In this document: in pieces, positions 58,056 to 62,768 of the stretch | Layout: each line of letters opens with the position of its first letter | Position numbering within the stretch: position 1 is the stretch's first letter | Origin: Halovenus halobia | Lineage (GTDB): Archaea > Halobacteriota > Halobacteria > Halobacteriales > Haloarculaceae | Assembly: GCF_051414135.1 (NCBI RefSeq) | Contig: NZ_JBLKOA010000010.1 | Coordinates: 1-62,768, forward strand | DNA length: 62,768 bases | Direction: 5' to 3' | Notes under the pieces: generated by a model | What the model saw: the letters and a program-made list of their open reading frames with translations, nothing else | What the model was told of the DNA's origin: nothing | Database searches by the model: none | Translations under genes and position numbers: made by a program

Positions 58056-59048
58056 TTACGCCAGCGGCGTCCGCTCGACGACAGTGCCCTCGACGGTGGG
58101 GTACTGCTCGACGATTTCGCCCTTGTCGAGGTCACCATCTTCGACCATCTCTTCGAGGAGCCACCACGCGAGTTCGACGTGGTCGCTTTTGACCGTGTAG
58201 TAATCTGCAGGGACGCCGAGTTCGTCGAGGTGGTCGTCGTCAGCCCACGTCTTGCCGTAGACGAGCGTGCCGTCGTCGGTCACCTCGTCGAATGGCCGGC
58301 GAATATTGTTCGCCATTCGTTTGAGTCGGTTCCGGTGCTGGGCGGCGTCTTTGAACACTGAGGTACAGAAATAGACCTTCTCGTGGTCGCCCATCGTTTC
58401 CAGAATCTCGTGGCTGCCTTCGACGGCACTCATGTGGCCGTCCTTCAGTTCGTAGCCTTCCTCCTGCATCCGCCGGAAGTTCCCGTCGCTCATCTCGAAC
58501 TCGTTGATGTTACAGAAGTCGGCTGCACCCTCGTCGAGAAACTCCAAGAACTCCTCTTCGGCGCGGATGCCCGGAATCTCGAAGGCGGGCGTGAGTCCTT
58601 CCTCGCGTGCGATGTAGAGAATGTCTTCCCACTCGGTGCCGTGGAGGTCGCCCCACTGCTCGAACGGCGGGTGGAAGCGAATTTCGTCCAGTCCCGCCTC
58701 GGACAGTCGGCGCATATTCTCTCGGCCGCCGGTGATACCAGTGTAGAGGTGCGTGTGGTGGTCCTCGCCGAACTCGTCTTTGAGCAGTTCGAGATAGCGG
58801 CAGGTCCGGTCGAGTACCTCCTGTGGTTCGCCGCCGGTGATGGACGAGCCCATCGCCTCCATTCGTTTCGCTTCGTCGATAATATCCTGCTCCTCGGTTA
58901 CCTCGCGCTCGTTGGCGTAGACGTCGGTGACGTTTTTGCGGTTCTCGCCGAGCGGGCAGTAAAAACAGTCGCGCTGGTCGCAGTAGCCGTAGACAAAGAG
59001 GACCATCTTCCCGCCCTCGGCGCACTGTTCACAGCCCTTCGAAATCAT
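58056..59048 (-). CDS. Radical SAM protein (COG2108-like) with a C-x4-C-x2-C motif
   Basis: A 330-residue radical SAM enzyme. The cluster motif reads Cys23-x4-Cys28-x2-Cys31 (GYCDQRDCFYC), one residue longer than the usual C-x3-C-x2-C. A further Cys pair (Cys6, Cys9) precedes it. GSSITGGEPQEVLDRTCRYL is the GGEP SAM-binding motif. The rest is a TIM barrel (LDEIRFHPPFEQWG, DFCNINEFEMSDGNF) with a helical C-terminus. I recall it as a conserved archaeal family of unknown substrate. Confidence 0.82.
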   Translation of the reverse strand: MISKGCEQCAEGGKMVLFVYGYCDQRDCFYCPLGENRKNVTDVYANEREVTEEQDIIDEAKRMEAMGSSITGGEPQEVLDRTCRYLELLKDEFGEDHHTHLYTGITGGRENMRRLSEAGLDEIRFHPPFEQWGDLHGTEWEDILYIAREEGLTPAFEIPGIRAEEEFLEFLDEGAADFCNINEFEMSDGNFRRMQEEGYELKDGHMSAVEGSHEILETMGDHEKVYFCTSVFKDAAQHRNRLKRMANNIRRPFDEVTDDGTLVYGKTWADDDHLDELGVPADYYTVKSDHVELAWWLLEEMVEDGDLDKGEIVEQYPTVEGTVVERTPLA

Positions 59049-59171
59049 TCAGAGCAACGTAGCGCCCCAATCTGTAAAAGGGATGCGAAACGGCTCAGGT
59101 CGTGTTTAACTCTCATCTCAACCGCAATAGCTCGCCGGGCGTTTATGTACGATGCCGCCCCTACCGTGCAT

Positions 59172-59456
59172 ATGAGCACCGACGCTGACAAACGCCGAGA
59201 AGAGGACATGGCCGTGCCGGTCGATATCTCGCTGTCACTCGGTGAGGACGGTGACGTGTGGATTGCCCGCGACGAAGACACGGGCGTCACGTCACAAGGA
59301 CCAACCCGGCAGGCCGCACTCGAAAACCTCGACGAGGCCGTCGCTGGCTACCACGGCGCTGGTGAGTCACCGACAGACGAGGAACTTCGAGAACTCGGCA
59401 TCGACCCCGAAAACAACGAATCGGGGTCCATCGACAAGTCTGATATTTTCGAGTAA
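59172..59456 (+). CDS. hicB: HicB-like antitoxin
   Basis: A 94-residue protein with the HicB degenerate RNase-H-like fold: VPVDISLSLGEDGDVWIARDEDTGVTSQGPTRQAALENLDEAVAGYHG, then an acidic tail. HicB neutralises HicA and binds the operon promoter in known systems. It is 8 nt upstream of hicA. A TATA-like GTTTATG lies about 30 bp before the ATG. Confidence 0.8.
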   Translation: MSTDADKRREEDMAVPVDISLSLGEDGDVWIARDEDTGVTSQGPTRQAALENLDEAVAGYHGAGESPTDEELRELGIDPENNESGSIDKSDIFE

Positions 59457-59464
59457 ATCGCTGG

Positions 59465-59719
59465 ATGTCCCGGACACAGTTCTCTGGCCGAGAAATCGTG
59501 ACGGTGATGGTAAACAGCGGCATCTACGAGTGGGACCGAACGAACGGCGACCACGCTATTCTTCGGTGGGAACCACCCGACGACCACGACGCCGACGCCC
59601 GGACAGTCCCGGTTCCACTGCACGATTCGGTTGATGTTGGCACGCTCCGGAGTATCGCCGATCAGGCCGGGGCACGCGACTTCGAGAAGTTCTGTGAATG
59701 GATAGACCGAAATCGGTGA
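59465..59719 (+). CDS. hicA: HicA-like mRNA interferase toxin
   Basis: An 84-residue double-stranded-RNA-binding-fold toxin. TQFSGREIVTVMVNSGIYEWDRTNGDHAILRWEPPD contains the catalytic His in the NGDHAIL position (usually GSHHI/GSHVI), and VPLHDSVDVGTLRSIADQAGARDFEKFCEWI is the typical end. HicA cleaves mRNA when free of HicB. The order hicB-hicA is the reverse of the bacterial classic but common in haloarchaea. Confidence 0.8.
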   Translation: MSRTQFSGREIVTVMVNSGIYEWDRTNGDHAILRWEPPDDHDADARTVPVPLHDSVDVGTLRSIADQAGARDFEKFCEWIDRNR

Positions 59720-59731
59720 ACTCGCCAGCGC

Positions 59732-60673
59732 TCACTCAACTTCGTCACCCAGCGACCCCTCGTATTTCTCCTGCTCTTCGTCGGGGAGATATTGGCGCTC
59801 CCACTCGACGACTTCCGGGAATCCAGAGAAGTCGTGCAAACTGCCGACTGGCTGTGCCGCGAACTGCTCGTCGATGGCCTCCATCGCCGCGACAGGGTCC
59901 TCGGCGAAGGCAGCCATGTCGGCGTAGACGTTTGCGATGGTCGACAGCGTCGCCGCAATTGGGAAGATAGTCAGGTCGAAGCCCCACTCTCGGAGGTCAG
60001 CCAACTCGACGTAGGGTGAACTCCCAATCTCACCGACGAAGTTGTACAGGAGTGGCCCGTCAACCTCCCGGCCAACTCGCTCGAGTTCGGCTTCGTCGGT
60101 CGGTCCCTCGACGAATCCCACGTCGGCGCCGGCATCGAGAAAGTCGTTGACTCGGTTGATGGCGTCGTCCAGCGAGCCATCGCCCGTCCCGCGTGCGTCG
60201 GTCCGGGCAATCAGGACGAAGTCCTCGCCGCGGTCGTCACGCACGTCTGCCGCTGCTGCAATCTTGCCGACGGCCTCCTCGCGGCCGATGACTTGCCGGC
60301 CCTTGGTGTGGCCACAGCGCTTGGGGAAAGTCTGGTCCTCGATGTGAATCGCGCCGACGCCGGCCTTGATGTATTCTCGGACTGTTCGAATGACGTTGGT
60401 CGCGTTGCCGTAGCCGTTGTCGGCGTCGGCAATCAGCGGAACGCTGATTCGTTCCTGAATATTCGCGGCGTTGTCGATCATCTCGGGCATCGTAATCAGC
60501 CCTGCATCGGGATAGCCCGTCTGTGACAGCGAGGTGCCGTAGCCGGTCATGTAGATAGCGTCGAAGCCGACGGCGTCGGCGACGGCCGCGGTCAGCGGGT
60601 CGTGGACGCCCGGACAGACCAGCAACTCGTCACGGTCGAGCAGGGTCCGGAGGGTCGCGCCAGCGTCGGTCAT
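59732..60673 (-). CDS. Isocitrate lyase/PEP mutase superfamily enzyme
   Basis: A 313-residue TIM-barrel enzyme with the lyase motif KRCGH (FPKRCGHTKGRQVI) and the metal-binding DADNGYGN. Relatives include methylisocitrate lyase, dimethylmalate lyase, oxaloacetate hydrolase and carboxyphosphonoenolpyruvate mutase; which reaction applies cannot be told by eye. It is the last gene of the operon with the isochorismatase-like and HyuB genes, 60 nt after the former, suggesting a role in the fate of a carbon fragment from that pathway. Confidence 0.8.
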   Translation of the reverse strand: MTDAGATLRTLLDRDELLVCPGVHDPLTAAVADAVGFDAIYMTGYGTSLSQTGYPDAGLITMPEMIDNAANIQERISVPLIADADNGYGNATNVIRTVREYIKAGVGAIHIEDQTFPKRCGHTKGRQVIGREEAVGKIAAAADVRDDRGEDFVLIARTDARGTGDGSLDDAINRVNDFLDAGADVGFVEGPTDEAELERVGREVDGPLLYNFVGEIGSSPYVELADLREWGFDLTIFPIAATLSTIANVYADMAAFAEDPVAAMEAIDEQFAAQPVGSLHDFSGFPEVVEWERQYLPDEEQEKYEGSLGDEVE

Positions 60674-60733
60674 CGCTGTCCCTCCCTGTCCGTCGGTCGT
60701 CGTCGCTCGATACCAGCCGTCCGAAGTGTGTTC

Positions 60734-61363
60734 CTACTCATGGTCGAGATGTGCGAGTACGTCCTCGGTCGTCACCACATCGCCGTACTTCGTGTCGATG
60801 TCGTAGAGATTTGCTTCGTGGGGCTCCTGTTCGCGGTCCCCGACAGCGTCCGCGGGCACGATTGTCCGGTAGCCGTGCTGCAGGCTGTCGACTGCGGTGG
60901 CGCGAACACAGCCACTCGTGGTGACGCCGGCGAGAACGAGCGTATCCACGCGGTGGGTGCTCAACTCTGTTTCGAGGTCGGTCCCGAAGAAGGCACTCGC
61001 GTACTTCTTCAGGAGCACTCGCTCGTCACCCCGGGGCGCGAGTCGCTCGTCGACAGTCACCGCCTCGGTCCCCTCACGCAGTTCCTTCAGCGCCGGCACC
61101 TTCTCGACGAACCGGCCGGCGTCGCCGTAGGACTCCTGATAAGCCACCGTCGTGAAATATCGCGGCAGGTCAGCCTCGCGGAAGCCCTCGAGTAGTCGCT
61201 CGGTCTGTGCGACCACGCTGTCGAAGTCCGCGCCGAGGTCCGTCGACGGGTCGGTGAAGGCGGTGATGAGGTCGATGACGACCAGCGCTGGCTGCTCGCC
61301 GAGGCCGACTCGCTCGCCGAAGTTCTCGGGGCTGTCACGGCTGAACCCTTCGTCGTCCGCCAT
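60734..61363 (-). CDS. Isochorismatase-family amidohydrolase (N-carbamoylsarcosine amidase-like)
   Basis: A 209-residue cysteine hydrolase. The catalytic triad regions are visible: Asp in ALVVIDLITAFTD, Lys in KKYASAFFGTD and the nucleophile Cys in VTTSGCVRATAVDS. TSGCVRAT is the form seen in N-carbamoylsarcosine amidase. With the HyuB-like gene 3 nt upstream this suggests breakdown of a hydantoin: ring opening, then release of CO2 and ammonia from the carbamoyl amino acid. The substrate is inferred. Confidence 0.82.
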   Translation of the reverse strand: MADDEGFSRDSPENFGERVGLGEQPALVVIDLITAFTDPSTDLGADFDSVVAQTERLLEGFREADLPRYFTTVAYQESYGDAGRFVEKVPALKELREGTEAVTVDERLAPRGDERVLLKKYASAFFGTDLETELSTHRVDTLVLAGVTTSGCVRATAVDSLQHGYRTIVPADAVGDREQEPHEANLYDIDTKYGDVVTTEDVLAHLDHE

Positions 61364-61366
61364 AGC

Positions 61367-62653
61367 TCAGTTGTGTCTGTCCTCGAATTCGTCGCGTTCC
61401 GTGGCGATGCGCTCGGCCAACTCCTCGTCGTCCGGAAGCGGCCCGTAGTCGAACTCTTCGGCGTCGTCGCGGCTCCCGCGTAGCTCTGCCCGACGCGTCT
61501 CCGTGGCGGGCTCGTCGACACCGTCGCCGTCGAGGACGACACCGTACTCTTCGTGGGCAGCGTCTTCGGTAATGAGCCCACGGGCAACTTCGGTCGCCAC
61601 GACTTCGGGGTCGCGTTCGAGCGGGTCGCCGAGTCCACCGCCGCCGGCCGTGCTGAACAGCAGCTTATCGCCGGGCTCGACCGCGACGTTTTCGACCTTC
61701 GAAGGTAATTCTTCCTCGGTGCCGTCGGCGCGGATGAGTTTCTTCTCGCTCGTCTGTGCGTGTTTGCCGCCCTCAACGCCCCACGGATAGGTGTGTGCGC
61801 GGTCGTCTTGGAACGTGATTGCGCCGGGTTCCTCGAAGGTGTACACCTTGGTGATGCCGTGGCCGCCCCGGAACTGCCCGGCGCCGCCGGTGTCTTCGCG
61901 GGTGCTGTACTCATCAATAGAGAGGGGGTAGTACGCTTCCTGATACTCAGCCGGCACCGTTCGAAAGAGCGGCCACCACGAGTGACCATCGAGGCCGTCA
62001 CCGCCAGGACGGGCCGGAATCCCGCCGTAGAGAATTTCGAGCATCTGGAAGTCGTTGCCCTCCGAGTCTGTCCCCGCGTAGACGAGATTCGGCGAGGTGC
62101 CGTAACTCCCGGCGACGGAGAAGCCGTCGATGAGCTTCGAGAACGTCGCCTGCAGCACGTCGAACTGCCGGGCCATCATCGGCAGTCGGTTACCGAGCGC
62201 AGCCGGGAACTCTGGCTGGACGACAGACCCCTCCGGGAGATGCACGTCGAAGAGGTCGTAGTAGCCGTCGTTGAACGTCAGCAGCGGGTCGAAGGCCATG
62301 ATGAGGAAGACTCCGGTGAACATCTTGAACATCTCCTCGTTCAGCAGGAAATTCACCGTGCCCTCGACCTGGTCGTCGGTGCCGGTCCAGTCCAGATAGA
62401 CCGTCTCGCCCTCGCGGTAGATTTCGAGTTTCAGTTTGATTGGCCCGTTGCCCATCCCGTCGTCATCGACATAGTCCACGAAGGTGTAGCGCTCGCCTTC
62501 CGGAATGAACTCGTGAATGAGGTCGATCATCCCGTCGCGGGTTCGGTCGAGAATGGCGTCACACGCTTCCAGATAGGTGTCCTTGCCAAAGCGGTCACAG
62601 AGTTCGTGAATCCGCTTCTCGGCGGCTTTGGTCCCCGCCGCCAGCGCCTTGAT
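61367..62653 (-). pseudogene. hyuB: Hydantoinase B/oxoprolinase subunit, N-terminal part removed by IS
   Basis: About 428 codons of a HyuB-type subunit remain. IKALAAGTKAAEKRIHEL begins at the IS boundary, followed by YLDWTGTDDQVEGTVNF, PEGSVVQPEFPAALGNR, GQFRGGHGITKVY and LLFSTAGGGGLGDP. Full-length HyuB is about 550-600 residues, so the N-terminal quarter and start codon are missing. HyuA, its usual partner, would lie beyond the IS. In family members HyuAB hydrolyses hydantoins or 5-oxoproline with ATP. As it stands the gene is likely broken unless an internal Met is used. Confidence 0.82.
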
Positions 62654-62768
62654 AAAAAGGTGAGCGCATACCCCCGTCTTCAGGCGGGGGTCGAGCGAAC
62701 AGGCGGTACTCAGGCATCCCGATTCCCCAACGGTTATGTATGGGCCAAGTCTATACCAGGTGTGGACA
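62654..62768 (+). mobile_element. Left-end fragment of an IS200/IS605-type element at the right window edge
   Basis: TTGAT at 62649-62653 directly precedes the boundary; it is the target pentamer known for ISDra2-type elements. GGTGAGC, GC and ATACC follow, then a hairpin at 62670-62691 (9-bp stem with one G-T pair, TTCA loop). These match the left ends at 115 and 50223. An ATG at 62742 or 62746 near the edge may start the transposase or TnpB gene, but only about 25 bp remain. Confidence 0.6.

Overview
The window is chromosomal DNA from a halophilic archaeon (class Halobacteria). The evidence is acidic proteins, a Tat/lipobox halocyanin and DsbA-like protein, a PGF-CTERM binding protein, HalX response regulators, many haloarchaeal DUF families, TATA-driven nearly leaderless genes, a type-A archaeal RNase P RNA and archaeal information-processing genes (aIF2 gamma, Rpo7, Spt4, S19e, class I LysRS). 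Most of it is core genome. Both edges end inside what look like IS200/IS605-type left ends, so the window may be a contig bounded by insertion sequences.

Layout. 1-0.9 kb: RND exporter gene cut by an IS. 1-3.6 kb: UDP-sugar dehydrogenase, Usp, Rieske protein, small zinc protein. 3.8-6.7 kb: aIF2 gamma, PIN protein, Rpo7, Spt4, dephospho-CoA kinase in one tight operon. 7-9.9 kb: small proteins, DsbA-like protein, AEC carrier, tRNA-Lys. 9.9-15 kb: divergent B12/iron uptake genes btuF and btuCD, then haem o synthase. 15-20 kb: winged-helix/MazF-like pair, ABC exporter, cupin, zinc ribbons, DUF2797, F420:NADP reductase. 20-26 kb: metal P-type ATPase, tRNA methylthiotransferase, sensor kinase, RNase P RNA. 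26.5-32.7 kb: halocyanin, a second B12-binding protein, haloarchaeal DUFs, KaiC/Rad55-like ATPase, two HalX regulators. 32.7-38 kb: RND protein with a repeat-containing extracellular partner. 38-50 kb: flavoprotein, phasin-like protein, prenyl synthase, thioredoxin, Lrp, carA, Usp, SpoIIM, S19e, kinase, ThiL, site-2 protease. 48.6-50.2 kb: TnpB-only IS. 50.8-55.5 kb: UMP kinase, LysRS, PDZ site-2 protease. 55.7-57.8 kb: scrambled kinase/M48 gene fragments. 58-62.7 kb: radical SAM protein, HicBA, and a hydantoinase-type operon cut by an IS.

The most unusual signal is a set of short perfect hairpins (stems mostly 7-10 bp, loops mostly 3-5 nt) that pile up in two unrelated structured loci. One is the P12-like region of the RNase P RNA (25.9-26.3 kb), making the RNA about 650 nt long. 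The other is the 3' end of tnpB (48.74-48.98 kb), where six hairpins are translated in frame as extra peptide segments; two more sit inside the left-end hairpin of the same IS. Two RNase P hairpin copies differ by one compensatory base pair. This looks like a small palindromic element family that tolerates insertion in structural RNA and coding sequence.

Other points: the TnpB element appears to have split the TATA box of a site-2 protease gene; a kinase-protease mosaic pseudogene; a palindromic TATA box centred between btuF and btuC; 10-bp-phased TACCAT motifs before the phasin-like gene; and repeated 4-nt YTAR overlaps at convergent gene ends.
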